DNA of 64,000 nt from JAOUEA01 sp963734685 (GCA_963734685.1 CAVTIC010000001.1:62001-126000), one strand, 5' to 3'; numbered from the stretch's first letter, positions 49,805 to 59,328 are shown. Notes: generated from the sequence alone by a model not told the origin. Numbers and translations are program-made.

Positions 49805-52476
49805 GCCGGCAAGATCTCCTCGGAGAAGACTCGTTCCATCGCGCGACGAGCGCGACGCGTCACGCGAAGGTAGTCGTCGATGAAGCTCTGCCGAGGGTAC
49901 TCTTCGTAACCGAGGCGTCGCGCGAGGGCGGTCTGGTCGGCGGGCGAAGCCGGCACGGCCTCGGCGTGCAGCCGCCGGTCCGTCTCGAGGGCGTTCTTCA
50001 CGTCGGTGCAGAACACGAATGCCTCGCCCAGATCGCGGGCGACGGAACCCGACATCAGCCTAGCGGACGCCAAGCGATCGATCGCCTCGAGCGTGCGCCG
50101 GGATCGCACCTCCGGGTGCTGCCCGCCGTTGCGCATCAACGCCAGCTCCACCGCGAACTGCACGTCGGAGAGTGAGCCGATGCCGAGCTTGAAATGGAAC
50201 TTCGCCGCCTCGGGCGGCTTCACACGCTCGCGCTCGATGCGCTCACGCATACGCCTGATGTCGGCGACGCGATCGATCGTGATGCCATCGGGAGGGAACG
50301 CCGCGTCGGCCGCGTTCAGCTCGAAGCGGCGCCCGAGATCGGGGTCGCCGGCGATCGCTCGGGCGCGCAGCAGGGCTTGGAACTCCCAGGTCTCGGCATA
50401 GCGCTGCCAGTACTCGAGGTAGCCGGCGATCGAGCGTGCGAGCGGCCCGTTGCGGCCCTCGGGGCGCAGGTCGGCATCGGGTTCCCACCCGGCATCGCGG
50501 ACGCCCCGGATCACCTGCTCTGCCACCGAGGCTGCCAGCCGCTGGACGTCCGGACCTTCGCCTTCGTAGACGAACATCAGGTCGAGGTCGCTCGCGACGT
50601 TCAGTTCCCGCGCACCCAGCTTGCCCATGCCGATCACCGCGAACGGGAGGTCGGCCGGTCGGTCGGTCGCCGCGAATGCCTCCCGTACCACGCGGACGGC
50701 GACCGCGCTCAGCGCCTCGCCGGTCTCGCGGGGCGTGTACTCGCGACCAACGGTCCGGGCGACCGCGGAGACCAGGTCGCCCGGCGCGTCCGTCTCTGCG
50801 GCGAGCAACGTGCCCGAGAGGCCACGGATGCGCGAGGGCTCTGCGACGAGCAGGTCGGTCGCGAACGAGCTGGCGGCGACGACGTGGGCGAGGCGGCGGG
50901 AGGCGACCGGGTCGGTCGTGAGCAGGTCGGCCACCTCACGCCCGTCGCCGATCGCCTCTGCGATGCGTTCCAGCCGCACCAGGGCCGCGTCGGGTGTCGG
51001 CGAGAGTGCGAGAGCAGGCGCCATGACCGGGAACAGGTGAGCCAGCACCTTCCCGATGCGCCTCGTCGGATCGATGAGGCGCCCCAGCACGTCGTAGGAA
51101 CGGGCGGGCTCGGCGAAGCCGAGCCCCCCCAGCAGCTCCTCGGTCGCCGGGCGATCGGTGCCGTGGGTGGGGTGCAGCTGCGCAGGACCGGCGAACGATT
51201 CGAGCAGCGGCCGGTAGAACATCCGCTCGTGGATCGACCGCACGAGGCCGGTGGTCCGCTCGTACTCGACGGCAAGGGCGTCGGCGTCGGCGAGGCCCAG
51301 CGAGCGCGCCAGCGTGGTGCGCGCCCGCCGATCCGGGGGAAGATCGTGGGTCTGCAGGTCGCGCACGAGCTGCAGCCGGTGCTCGACGCTCCGCAGGAAC
51401 CGATAGGCCCCGGCGAGCGCGTCGGCGTCGGCGTCGGCCACGTAGCCCTCGAGCGCCAGCACACGCAGGGCCGCGAGCGTGTTCGGCGTGCGGAGCCGCG
51501 CATCGCGGCGCCCGTGCACGATCTGCAGCAGCTGCACGGCGAACTCGACATCGCGGATGCCGCCCCGACCGCGCTTGACCTCGATGAACTCCTTGCCGCG
51601 CTGCCGGATGTACTCCTCGAGACGCACCTTCGTGCGGCGGACGTCCTCGATCGTGGCGGGCGGCAGCTCGGGTGGGTACACGAAGGGCGTGACGCCGGCG
51701 ACGAACGCCGCACCGAGTTCACGGACGCCCGCGACCGGCCGTGCCTTGATCATCGCTTGACGCTCCCAGGTGGCCGACTCACGGTCGTAGTAGGCGAGGG
51801 TCGCCTCGAGCGAACGGCTGAGGGCGCCTGCGCGGCCGCCCGGTCGCAGGGCCACGTCGACTCGGAAGGCGATGCCTTCGGCGGTGGGCTCGGCGAGCAT
51901 GGCGGTCAGGGCGGCGACCGCGCCCTCGGCGGCTTCCTGGGCCGCGGGACCGCGATCGCGATGCAGGAACAGCAGATCGATGTCGCTCGCGTAGTTCAGC
52001 TCGTACCCACCGAGCTTGCCGAGCCCGATCACCGCGAGGTCGCGCGTGTTGGGGGCGAGGTCGATCGCCTCGGCGATGCAAGCGTCGGCGATGGCGCTGA
52101 TCTCGACCACCACGTCGTCGAGCGCCGCGCCGGCGAGGTCGCGCGCCGCCACCCGCAGCATCGCCCTGCGACGGAAGCGGCGAAGGCCGTCGAGCGGCCC
52201 GAGCCTGTCGACATCGTCGATCAGCTCGGCACTGAGGGCACCGGCATCGCGAGCCGACACCTCGGCCAAGGCGTGCACCTCGTCGGGGTGGGCGACCAGG
52301 AAGTCGGCCGCGGCCGAGGAGAACCCGAGCAGACGGGCCGCGTTCTCGGTGATCCCCGGTCGTGCGAGGGCCTCACGGGCAGTCGGGTCGTCGCCGACCC
52401 GGGAGAAGGCGACCCGGGCGAGCTCGGGATCGGGCGCCGTCGCGAACGTGCGGCCGAGCATCTCGGGGGTCAGCAC
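49801..52476 (-). CDS. glnE: Bifunctional glutamine-synthetase adenylyltransferase/deadenylylase
   Basis: An 891-residue enzyme with two nucleotidyltransferase domains joined by helices. The N-terminal (deadenylylating) site has VIGLGKLGGYELNYASDIDLLFL. The C-terminal (adenylylating) site has VIGMGKLGARELNVASDLDLMFVYEG. Each is followed by its regulatory helices (RGRGGIRDVEFAVQLLQ and KLGIGSLSDVQFAVELAL). GlnE adds or removes AMP on the conserved Tyr of glutamine synthetase in response to nitrogen status. The glnA product at 30984 carries that Tyr. It starts at GTG 52476 in GTGCTGACCCCCGAG; an ATG at 52464 is possible. It neighbours glnA2 (separated by ridA), as in mycobacteria. Confidence 0.93.
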   Translation of the reverse strand: MLTPEMLGRTFATAPDPELARVAFSRVGDDPTAREALARPGITENAARLLGFSSAAADFLVAHPDEVHALAEVSARDAGALSAELIDDVDRLGPLDGLRRFRRRAMLRVAARDLAGAALDDVVVEISAIADACIAEAIDLAPNTRDLAVIGLGKLGGYELNYASDIDLLFLHRDRGPAAQEAAEGAVAALTAMLAEPTAEGIAFRVDVALRPGGRAGALSRSLEATLAYYDRESATWERQAMIKARPVAGVRELGAAFVAGVTPFVYPPELPPATIEDVRRTKVRLEEYIRQRGKEFIEVKRGRGGIRDVEFAVQLLQIVHGRRDARLRTPNTLAALRVLALEGYVADADADALAGAYRFLRSVEHRLQLVRDLQTHDLPPDRRARTTLARSLGLADADALAVEYERTTGLVRSIHERMFYRPLLESFAGPAQLHPTHGTDRPATEELLGGLGFAEPARSYDVLGRLIDPTRRIGKVLAHLFPVMAPALALSPTPDAALVRLERIAEAIGDGREVADLLTTDPVASRRLAHVVAASSFATDLLVAEPSRIRGLSGTLLAAETDAPGDLVSAVARTVGREYTPRETGEALSAVAVRVVREAFAATDRPADLPFAVIGMGKLGARELNVASDLDLMFVYEGEGPDVQRLAASVAEQVIRGVRDAGWEPDADLRPEGRNGPLARSIAGYLEYWQRYAETWEFQALLRARAIAGDPDLGRRFELNAADAAFPPDGITIDRVADIRRMRERIERERVKPPEAAKFHFKLGIGSLSDVQFAVELALMRNGGQHPEVRSRRTLEAIDRLASARLMSGSVARDLGEAFVFCTDVKNALETDRRLHAEAVPASPADQTALARRLGYEEYPRQSFIDDYLRVTRRARRAMERVFSEEILPA

Positions 52477-52499
52477 CCCGGCATCATCGCAGGCGCATC

Positions 52500-52892
52500 T
52501 CACCCATCGAGCAGCGCGTCCGCCTCGATCTCGACCTTCCACGCGGGGTCGAGGAACCCGGTCACGACCACCATCGTGCTCGCCGGGCGCACCTGCCCGA
52601 AGACCTCCGCGTGCGCCCGCCCCACCTCGCGCCAGTCACCGGCGTCGACGAGGTACGTGCGAGTGCGCACCACGTGCTCGGGCCCCGCGCCTGCCTCCCG
52701 CAGCGCCGCCACGATGATCTCGAGGCATCGGCGCGTCTGCTCGTACGCTCCCTCGGCGACCGACTCGCCCTCGGGCGGCATCGGTGCTGTACCGGAAACG
52801 TGCACGTGCCGCCCTGCCACGATCGCGCGGGAGAATCCGATCTCCGGTTCGAACGGGGAGCCCGACGAGACCCTTCGACGCTGATCGGCCAT
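52500..52892 (-). CDS. RidA-family (YjgF/YER057c) protein
   Basis: A 130-residue single-domain protein that starts MADQRRRVSSGSPFEPEIGF. It shows SRAIVAGRHVHVSGTAPMP, QTRRCLEIIVAALREAGAG with HVVRTRTYL (the Arg that binds the carboxylate), and ASTMVVVTGFLDPAWKVEIEA with the C-terminal Glu. RidA hydrolyses reactive imine or enamine intermediates made by PLP enzymes, and this protein resembles the broader Rid groups. It is located between glnE and glnA2 and is divergent from glnA2 (58-base gap). Confidence 0.83.
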   Translation of the reverse strand: MADQRRRVSSGSPFEPEIGFSRAIVAGRHVHVSGTAPMPPEGESVAEGAYEQTRRCLEIIVAALREAGAGPEHVVRTRTYLVDAGDWREVGRAHAEVFGQVRPASTMVVVTGFLDPAWKVEIEADALLDG

Positions 52893-52950
52893 GCCCGGAG
52901 GTTAACGCGCGCGTAACCGAGCGGCGTCGCGTCGGACCTACCCTTGCCTC

Positions 52951-54279
52951 ATGGCGCTCACCGCGGAAGCCGAGTACGTCCTGCGCACGATCGAGGAACG
53001 GGGCATCCGGTTCGTCAGGCTGTGGTTCACCGACGTGCTGGGGTTCCTCAAGTCGTTCACGATCACCTCGCAGGAACTCGAGGGCGCGTTCACCGAGGGC
53101 ATGGGCTTCGACGGCTCCTCGATCGAGGGCTTCAGCCGCATCCAGGAATCCGACATGATCGCGATCCCGGACCCGGCGACGTTCCAGATCATCCCCTGGA
53201 AGATGGAAGCCCCCGTCGCGCGCATGTTCTGCGACATCTGGACGCCCGACGGAGTGCCTTTCGACGGCGACCCCCGCGGGGTGCTGAAGCGACAGCTGCA
53301 ACGGGCGGCCGACCTCGGCTTCACCTTCTACGTCGGTCCCGAGCTCGAGTTCTTCTACTTCCGCTCCGTCGACGACCCGTCCTTCCTCGATCAGGGCGGC
53401 TACTTCGACGAGACGCCGCTCGACGTCGCCACCGACTGGCGCAAGCGCACCGTGCAGTACCTGGAGGCGATGGGCATCCCGGTCGAGTACGTCCACCACG
53501 AAGTGGCGCCGAGCCAGCACGAGATCGACCTGCGCTACGCCGATGCGCTCTCGATGGCCGACAACGTCATGGCCTACCGCCTCACCGTGAAGGAGGTCGC
53601 GCAGGAGTTCGGCATCTACGCCACCTTCATGCCCAAGCCCGTCGCCGGCGTGAACGGAAGCGGCATGCACACCCATCAGTCGCTGTTCGAGGGCGACCGC
53701 AACGCCTTCTTCGACGCGGCCGACGAGTACCACCTGTCGAAGACCGCCAAGCGGTTCATCGCGGGGCTGCTCCGCCACGGACCGGAGATCACGCTGCTCA
53801 CGAACCAGTGGGTGAACTCGTACAAGCGCCTCGTGCCCGGCTTCGAGGCGCCCGTCTACGTCTGCTGGGCCCGACGCAACCGGTCGGCGCTCGTGCGCGT
53901 GCCCCAGTACAAGCCCGGCAAGGAAGAGGCGACACGCATCGAGTACCGATCGCCCGATCCCGCCTGCAACCCGTACCTAGCCTTCGCCGCGATGCTGGCG
54001 GCCGGGCTCGCCGGCATCGAGGGCGAGTACGAGCTGCCCCCCGAGGCGAGCAACAACATCTACGAGATGACCGAGTCCGAGCGTGAAGCGGCCGGCATCC
54101 GGTCGCTGCCCGAGGACCTGGTCGAAGCGATCCACCTCGCCGAGCAGAGCGACTTGATGCGCCAGACCCTCGGCGAGCACGTGCACGAGTTCCTGATCAG
54201 GAACAAGCGCGAGGAATGGGATGCGTTCAAGGCATACGTCAGCCCGTTCGAGCTCGAACGTTACCTGCCGATCCTCTAG
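52951..54279 (+). CDS. glnA2: Glutamine synthetase GlnA2-type (GSI-alpha-like)
   Basis: A 442-residue glutamine-synthetase paralogue: VRLWFTDVLGFLKSF, FTEGMGFDGSSIEGFSRIQESDM, VGPELEFFYFR, HHEVAPSQHEIDLRYADALS, GVNGSGMHTHQSLF, RSALVRVPQYK. It is close in motifs to mycobacterial GlnA2, which also lies beside glnE. The adenylylation Tyr region reads NNIYEMTESE, not LYDLPPEE, so control by GlnE is doubtful. Some GlnA2-like enzymes ligate polyamines or work as auxiliary synthetases. The ATG at 52951 follows the divergent ridA promoter. A weaker TTAAC/GTAAC pair (52902-52915) upstream could be a GlnR site, but its 9-base period is not the classic one. Confidence 0.9.
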   Translation: MALTAEAEYVLRTIEERGIRFVRLWFTDVLGFLKSFTITSQELEGAFTEGMGFDGSSIEGFSRIQESDMIAIPDPATFQIIPWKMEAPVARMFCDIWTPDGVPFDGDPRGVLKRQLQRAADLGFTFYVGPELEFFYFRSVDDPSFLDQGGYFDETPLDVATDWRKRTVQYLEAMGIPVEYVHHEVAPSQHEIDLRYADALSMADNVMAYRLTVKEVAQEFGIYATFMPKPVAGVNGSGMHTHQSLFEGDRNAFFDAADEYHLSKTAKRFIAGLLRHGPEITLLTNQWVNSYKRLVPGFEAPVYVCWARRNRSALVRVPQYKPGKEEATRIEYRSPDPACNPYLAFAAMLAAGLAGIEGEYELPPEASNNIYEMTESEREAAGIRSLPEDLVEAIHLAEQSDLMRQTLGEHVHEFLIRNKREEWDAFKAYVSPFELERYLPIL

Positions 54280-54346
54280 TTCGACCCGAAGTTTCGACCC
54301 CCTCCTTATCGCGTAGGTCGGTTCCGCCGCAGGGGTTGACGTAGGG

Positions 54347-54377
54347 CGTTCGGCCGGGAGAGAGTATCCGCCGAACG
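54347..54377 (+). repeat. 8-bp stem inverted repeat before the secreted-protein gene
   Basis: CGTTCGGC (54347-54354) and GCCGAACG (54370-54377) pair around a 15-base loop in the leader, 44 bases before GTG 54422. It may be a terminator of glnA2 (68 bases past its stop) or a leader element. There is no T-run. Confidence 0.35.
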
Positions 54378-54421
54378 GCCGACAGGTCGATCATGCCGTG
54401 CAACGAAGAGAGGAGTCCCCC

Positions 54422-55745
54422 GTGCGCTCTCGGAAACGCCTGTCCCGTGCGCCCCTGTTGGTCGTTATGGCGCTCGTCGCCCTGACACTGATGGCGGTGC
54501 CGGGCAACGCAACCTTCGCGAAGAAGTACGACCTGAAGATCCTCGCGGTCGGGTCGACAGCGACGCCGTCGCCCGCGGTCGCCGGCAGTCAGACGGCCTT
54601 CACGGCCACGTACACGAACAAGAGCATCTACAAGATCAACTCGACCGTGCTCACGGTGCCGCCGAACTTCGATGTCGTCGGTCACGGGCACGACGCCACG
54701 ACGACCCGGGGAACGATCGCACCGTCACACCGACGCGATCAGTCAGTGTCAGCAGACCTGAACCTGTCGCTCGGGTCTTCGTTCACGATCTCCCTGACCG
54801 CGTCTGTGTCCGTGCGTCGAAGGCACGCAGCGCAGTGGACGGCGCTGACGAAGACCGGCAACTTCAGCGGCTACATCATTCTCGATGAACAACCCTGGCA
54901 ACGCTCAGAAGACCAACGTGACCGGCTCGTGCAACGCGACGATCGACGTCGAGAAGTACGAGGACTCGGACCTGTCCGACAGCCGGGGCGGCGGCGAGCC
55001 GCTCCTCCCGGCTGGGAGTTCACGTCCACGAGGGAGCGACTCTCCGGAGGCACCGTGATCGGCTCCCACAGAGCGACGGTCGTTGACGGCACGACGTCCT
55101 TCTCGGTCCCGGTCGGCGGCACGTACACCGTCTGCGAGACGCCCCAGCCTGGCTGGACGAACACCGACCCGGTGGCGACGGGCTGCGCGACCGTCGAAGC
55201 GCACTCGACGGATGCCGGAGCCTCCCTTAAGTTCGGGAATGCGCAAGGCGCGGTCGGGGACTCGGGCTGCCCCGAGCATCAGGCGACGAATCCAACACCG
55301 ACACCGCCGGCGGTGCGAGGCAGACCCCTTCGCCGACCTGGCGCGAGACGAGAACGCGGACGGAAGCGACTGCGAGTTGGTGCCGTACATCCTCGAGACC
55401 GGTACGGATGAGGGGCACCGAATTCGTCGAGTTCATCAAGAACCTGGAGGCGCAGCAAGTTCGGCGCAGTTCCTGCTCACGATCGACTGGCTGCCCGAGA
55501 ACCGCGCCGTCTACCCGATCCCGACCTCGACGAAGGTCGACTATCGGCAGCGGTCCGGTGAACCTCAACTGGTGCAAGCCTGATCCCGCGGGGCCGCAGC
55601 TGTACAACCTGCCGGCACCGACCCCGGGCAACCCCAACTTGTGGTGCCTGGTCAGCCAGTTCTCAGAGGTGGGAGACGTCGCCGGCAAGATCAATGTGAC
55701 CGAGGTGCTGTACGGGCTCGGCGACCCGAGGGTGACGCGCGGCTA
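54422..55745 (+). pseudogene. Secreted DUF11/SpaA-like repeat protein with multiple frameshifts
   Basis: The gene begins at GTG 54422 (GAGGAG upstream) with a signal peptide (APLLVVMALVALTLMAVPGNA). A DUF11-like domain follows, ATPSPAVAGSQTAFTATYTNKS to TKTGNFSGYIIL. Sense then moves to another frame for NNPGNAQKTNVTGSCNATIDVEKYEDSD. It returns for PGWEFTSTRERLSGGTVIGS, VPVGGTYTVCETPQPGW (SpaA-type prealbumin fold), shifts again for CEADPFADLARDENADG and VPYILETG, and again for FVEFIKNLEAQ. QFLLTIDWLPENRAVYPIP and NLNWCKPDPAGPQLYNLPAPTP follow, ending at 55745. At least five shifts are needed. Either this region is an assembly weak spot or the gene is a decayed surface protein. The pieces are otherwise coherent and GC-typical. 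Confidence 0.6.
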
Positions 55746-55790
55746 GGTGCGCCCGCGGGCTCAGAGGAAGGCGGCAAGCGGCAGGGTCCG

Positions 55791-56134
55791 TCAGACGCGG
55801 ACCTTGCCGCACATGCCGCTGCAGTTGCCTCCGCTGACGGTGCCGTGGACGCCTGCAGTAGAACTCGGAACGTGCCACTCATGTTGAATCGGCGCGAGAC
55901 CGACGAGCCCATGTGCAGCTGCTGGTTGTACGACCAGTTCCCGCCGTACGCCGTCACCGTGTGATGCCCTGATACTCCCCGCCACCGGACCCGATCGCCC
56001 CGGTTGATGTTGACGGTCGCCGGGGTCCACCGCGTGCCGCTCCCCCTGATCGTCACCGCCGCTGCCGGCGCCGCCGCCGCGATCGTCAGGCCCGCCACGA
56101 GCATCACCACCACACCGATCCTTCGCACTACCAC
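55791..56134 (-). pseudogene. Secreted cupredoxin (plastocyanin-like), two one-base frameshifts
   Basis: Starting at GTG 56134 (GAGGGGAG ribosome site 6 bases upstream), the product opens VVVRRIGVVVMLVAGLTIAA, a signal peptide. Then come WTPATVNINRGDRVRWRG, SGHHTVTAYGGNWSY and FNMSGTF in one frame. After R in GTFR one surplus base shifts to FYC, and another after AGG shifts to VHGTVSGGNCSGMCGKVRV, ending at 55791. Together these give the copper ligands His (HHTV), Cys (FYC), His (VHG) and Met (GMC) of a type I copper site. The protein is an extracytoplasmic electron carrier or copper binder. The Cys-His-Met loop is present only if both indels are corrected, so sequence error is likely. Confidence 0.65.
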
Positions 56135-56290
56135 GACACGCTCCCCTCGCTCGAGATCCTCATCAGGGTACGGTCGGGAACGGTCGCAAGGTTCACCCCG
56201 AGCGACATGGCCGGAACGGCCGGTGCGCAGGACCAAGCCTGCCGTTCCGGCGATTTGCCCTGCTACGCACCGCTCGGCTACCGTGGCGGC

Positions 56291-56767
56291 ATGGCCCCAG
56301 ACGAGCGCGACGAGCTGACCCCGGCGCTGTCCGAAGCGAAGGCGCGGCGCGCCACGCTGCACGATGCGCTCGTGCACCTCGAGGTCGCGATCTCCTCCCC
56401 GGCGGCAGGTCGCATCCCGGAATGGACCGACCTCGTGACGAAGGAGATGACCAGCGTCCGGGACGCCTTCGACCAGCACGTGCTCGTCACGGAGAAGCCG
56501 GGCGGGCTGTACGAGGAGATCATCATGCGCGCACCTCGCCTCGACGGCACGGTGCGACGCCTGAAGGACGAGCACCCCGACATCGCCGAGAAGATCGGGG
56601 AGATGCTCGAGCGCCTCGAGAAGGCCACGATCGGCGGACCGGAGTGGCCCCTCGACGACGCGCGCGACGACCTGCAACGGTTCATCGGCACGGTGATCCG
56701 CCACCGGCAGAAGGGCGCCGACCTCGTCTGGGAGGCGTACAACGTCGACATCGGCGGCACCGAGTAG
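56291..56767 (+). CDS. Four-helix, hemerythrin-like hypothetical protein
   Basis: A 158-residue helical protein from ATG 56291 (MAPDERDELTPALSEAKARR). It has helices HDALVHLEVAISSP, VRDAFDQHVLVTEKPGGLYEEII, RLKDEHPDIAEKIGEML and FIGTVIRHRQKGADLVWEAYNVDIGG. Several His and Glu residues are spaced as in hemerythrin-type diiron or regulatory bundles (Q-H, E, D-E-H, RH), but I cannot assign the full ligand set. It could bind iron/oxygen or be structural. The frame upstream to 56207 is the divergent gene's leader. It lies 58 bases before nadE on the same strand and might be co-transcribed. Confidence 0.6.
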   Translation: MAPDERDELTPALSEAKARRATLHDALVHLEVAISSPAAGRIPEWTDLVTKEMTSVRDAFDQHVLVTEKPGGLYEEIIMRAPRLDGTVRRLKDEHPDIAEKIGEMLERLEKATIGGPEWPLDDARDDLQRFIGTVIRHRQKGADLVWEAYNVDIGGTE

Positions 56768-56825
56768 GTCGACACGCGGGGCTCCGCGCCCGTTGACATC
56801 TCGGAAGCTCACGTAGGCTTCCGCC

Positions 56826-58448
56826 ATGCCTCGCATCGCGCTCGGGCAGGTGAACCTCACGGTCGGCGACTTCACCGGCAACGTCGCTCGCATGGGTGCG
56901 ATGGCCGACGACGCGATGAAGGCCGACGCCGACATCGTGGCCTTCCCCGAGCTCGCGGTCACCGGGTACCCACCCGAGGATCTCGTCCTTCGTCCCGAGT
57001 TCGTGCGCGAGAACCTCGAGACCCTCGACGCGCTGGCCCGACGGACCGCGACGACCTGCCCCGTCGTCGTGGGTTTCGTCGATCGATCCGAAGCGGGCAT
57101 CCACAACGCCGCGGCGTTGCTGCGCAACGGCACCGTCGAAGCGCGCTACCACAAGATGCAGCTGCCGAACTTCGGTGTGTTCGACGAACGCCGCTACTTC
57201 GCGCCGGGCACCGAAGGGACGCGCGTCGAGATCGACGGAGCCGATTGCGGCCTGTCGATCTGCGAGGACGCCTGGCACGATGCGCAGCCGTTCGCGAGCT
57301 ACGCAGGCATCCCTCTGATCGTGAACATCAACGGCTCGCCGTACCACCGTGGGAAGACGGGTGACCGCGAGGACGTGCTCCGCGCCCGCGCACGACAGAC
57401 CGGAGCCTGGATCGCGTACGTCAACGCTATCGGCGGCCAGGACGAGCTGGTCTTCGACGGCGGCTCGATGATGGTCGCCCCCGACGGCACGGTGCGCCAT
57501 CGGGCGAACGTCTTCGACGAGGACCTGCTGATCGTCGACATCCACGGCGACACCTCGTTCGCGGATCCTCGGCCGGTCTGGCCCACCGATGACGCCGAGG
57601 AGGTCTGGCGCGCGCTGGTGCTCGGCGTCGGCGACTACGTGCGGAAGAACGGCTTCTCCGAGGTGATCCTCGGGCTGTCGGGAGGCATCGACTCGGCGCT
57701 CACGGCAGCCCTCGCTGCCGACGCGCTCGGCGCCGACGCCGTTCATGCGCTCGCGATGCCCTCGCCGTTCAGCTCACCTGAGAGCGTCGAGGATGCGGTC
57801 GACTGCGCGGAACGCCTCGGCATCCGCATCGACACCGTCGAGATCACGAAGGTGTTCGACGCCTACCGGTACTCGCTGGCCGAGCTCTTCATCGGCCGGG
57901 AAGAGGACGTGACCGAGGAGAACCTGCAGGCGCGCATCCGCGGCAACCTGCTGATGGCGATGTCGAACAAGTACGGCTCGATCGTGCTCGCGACCGGAAA
58001 CAAGAGCGAGTACGCGGTGGGCTACTCCACCCTCTACGGCGACATGGCCGGCGGTTTCGCGCCGATCAAGGACGTGCCGAAGACCCTCGTCTACGAGCTG
58101 GCGAACTGGCGGAACCGCACCGCGACCGATGCCGGAGAGACGCCTCCGATCCCCGAGCGCACGATCACCAAGCCCCCGAGCGCGGAGCTGCGACCGGACC
58201 AGAAGGACACCGACTCGCTGCCGCCCTACGACGTGCTCGACCCGGTGATCGAGGCCTACGTCGAGAACGACCTCGGCATCGACGACATGGTCGCGCAGGG
58301 CATCGAGCGCGCGCTGGCCGAGCGCATCGTGCGCATGATCGACCGCAACGAGTACAAGCGGCGGCAGGCGGCGCCCGGCGTGAAGATCACGCCGAAGGCG
58401 TTCGGGCGAGACCGGCGCATGCCGATCACGAACCGTTACTCAGGGTGA
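56826..58448 (+). CDS. nadE: Glutamine-dependent NAD+ synthetase
   Basis: A 540-residue two-domain enzyme that amidates nicotinic-acid adenine dinucleotide, the last step of NAD synthesis. The nitrilase-fold glutaminase (1-260) has Glu42 in AFPELAVTGYPPEDL, Lys110 in YHKMQLPNFGVFDE and Cys146 in LSICEDAW, the complete catalytic triad. The synthetase domain (from about 265) has the PP-loop LGLSGGIDSALTAALAADAL (285-290). YDLTKP-like parts are seen as LATGNKSEYAVGYSTLYGDMAGGFAPIKDVPK, here joined only to show the binding motif order. Glutamine is the nitrogen donor, so it depends on the glutamine synthetases in this window. It starts at ATG 56826. Length is slightly shorter than mycobacterial NadE (about 680). 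Confidence 0.94.
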   Translation: MPRIALGQVNLTVGDFTGNVARMGAMADDAMKADADIVAFPELAVTGYPPEDLVLRPEFVRENLETLDALARRTATTCPVVVGFVDRSEAGIHNAAALLRNGTVEARYHKMQLPNFGVFDERRYFAPGTEGTRVEIDGADCGLSICEDAWHDAQPFASYAGIPLIVNINGSPYHRGKTGDREDVLRARARQTGAWIAYVNAIGGQDELVFDGGSMMVAPDGTVRHRANVFDEDLLIVDIHGDTSFADPRPVWPTDDAEEVWRALVLGVGDYVRKNGFSEVILGLSGGIDSALTAALAADALGADAVHALAMPSPFSSPESVEDAVDCAERLGIRIDTVEITKVFDAYRYSLAELFIGREEDVTEENLQARIRGNLLMAMSNKYGSIVLATGNKSEYAVGYSTLYGDMAGGFAPIKDVPKTLVYELANWRNRTATDAGETPPIPERTITKPPSAELRPDQKDTDSLPPYDVLDPVIEAYVENDLGIDDMVAQGIERALAERIVRMIDRNEYKRRQAAPGVKITPKAFGRDRRMPITNRYSG

Positions 58449-58464
58449 GCCCGCGGTACGGCGC

Positions 58465-59187
58465 TCAGCCGATCGCCCAGGTCACCGTGATCGTGACGCT
58501 CGTGTCGAGCTGGTCGGGTGGTAGGACCGAGAGCGCCGCGCCGGCCGTGTCCGATGCCCGGTAATAGGCCTCCTCGTACACCGGGCGAGCGGCGCCTTCC
58601 TCGACGATGCGCTCGAGGCCGGTAACGCCGGCGCCCGCTGCAGCCGCCATCGCATCGGCCTTGGCCCGCGCGCCCTGCACGGCCTGCTCCAAGGCCTCGG
58701 TCCGGGCCTTCGACGGGTCGGAAACCTCGAACCTGATGTCGCGCACCGAGGTTGCGCCCGCCCCGACCGCCGCCTCGATGACGGCCCCGACTGAGTCGAG
58801 ATCACGAACGGTGACCGACAGCGAGGCGTCGGCCACGAACACCGTTCGCTCGCGAGGGGTCTTCCTGTCGACGGTGCGCCGGAACACGTCGAGCCGATCG
58901 GTCTGTACGTCGTCGGCCGCGATGCCCGCGTCGCGAAGGGCAGCGAGGACGTCGTCGGTCGTCGCGCCGTTGTCGGCGAGCGCGTCGGCACTGTCGTCGG
59001 CCTGCGACTCGACGCCGATGTGGAGCGTCGCCTGATCGGGCTCGGAGCCCACCGTGGCGGTCGAGGTCACGGTGATCGTTCGGCGTCCGCCGACCTCGTC
59101 GCCACCCTGCGCCATCGCGCGGGCGCCGAACGCGAGCAGCACGAGCGCTACGACCACCAGGGCGACGATCCACGTTCGCCTGCTCAT
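58465..59187 (-). CDS. SIMPL-domain (DUF541) exported protein
   Basis: A 240-residue protein with an N-terminal signal/anchor (TWIVALVVVALVLLAFGARAM). A SIMPL domain follows: RTITVTSTATVGSEPDQATL, LRDAGIAADDVQTDRLDVF, LSVTVRDLDSVGAVIEAAVGAGATSV and ALEQAVQGARAKADAMAAAAGA. Such proteins are outside the membrane or periplasmic-like, and some affect oxidative stress, but no reaction is known. The ATG at 59187 has GGAG 7-8 bases before. It ends 16 bases from nadE, in convergent order. Confidence 0.83.
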   Translation of the reverse strand: MSRRTWIVALVVVALVLLAFGARAMAQGGDEVGGRRTITVTSTATVGSEPDQATLHIGVESQADDSADALADNGATTDDVLAALRDAGIAADDVQTDRLDVFRRTVDRKTPRERTVFVADASLSVTVRDLDSVGAVIEAAVGAGATSVRDIRFEVSDPSKARTEALEQAVQGARAKADAMAAAAGAGVTGLERIVEEGAARPVYEEAYYRASDTAGAALSVLPPDQLDTSVTITVTWAIG

Positions 59188-59328
59188 GGAACGGTCTCCT
59201 TCCGGGTGAAGTTCTGGCGGGCCGCGGAAAGGCGACCCGTCGCTCATCTCATGCCTCGGAAGAAGTGTTCTGTGACCGCGCGAAACGCGTCTCTCGAGCG
59301 CAAGTGGCCAAGACGAAGACCCAGCCGA

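Noticed and set aside
52902..52915. TTAAC/GTAAC pair upstream of glnA2 as a GlnR site
   Set aside because: The half-sites are 9 bases apart, not 11, and only two are present, so the match is weaker than at glnA. It may still be functional but cannot be supported by itself.
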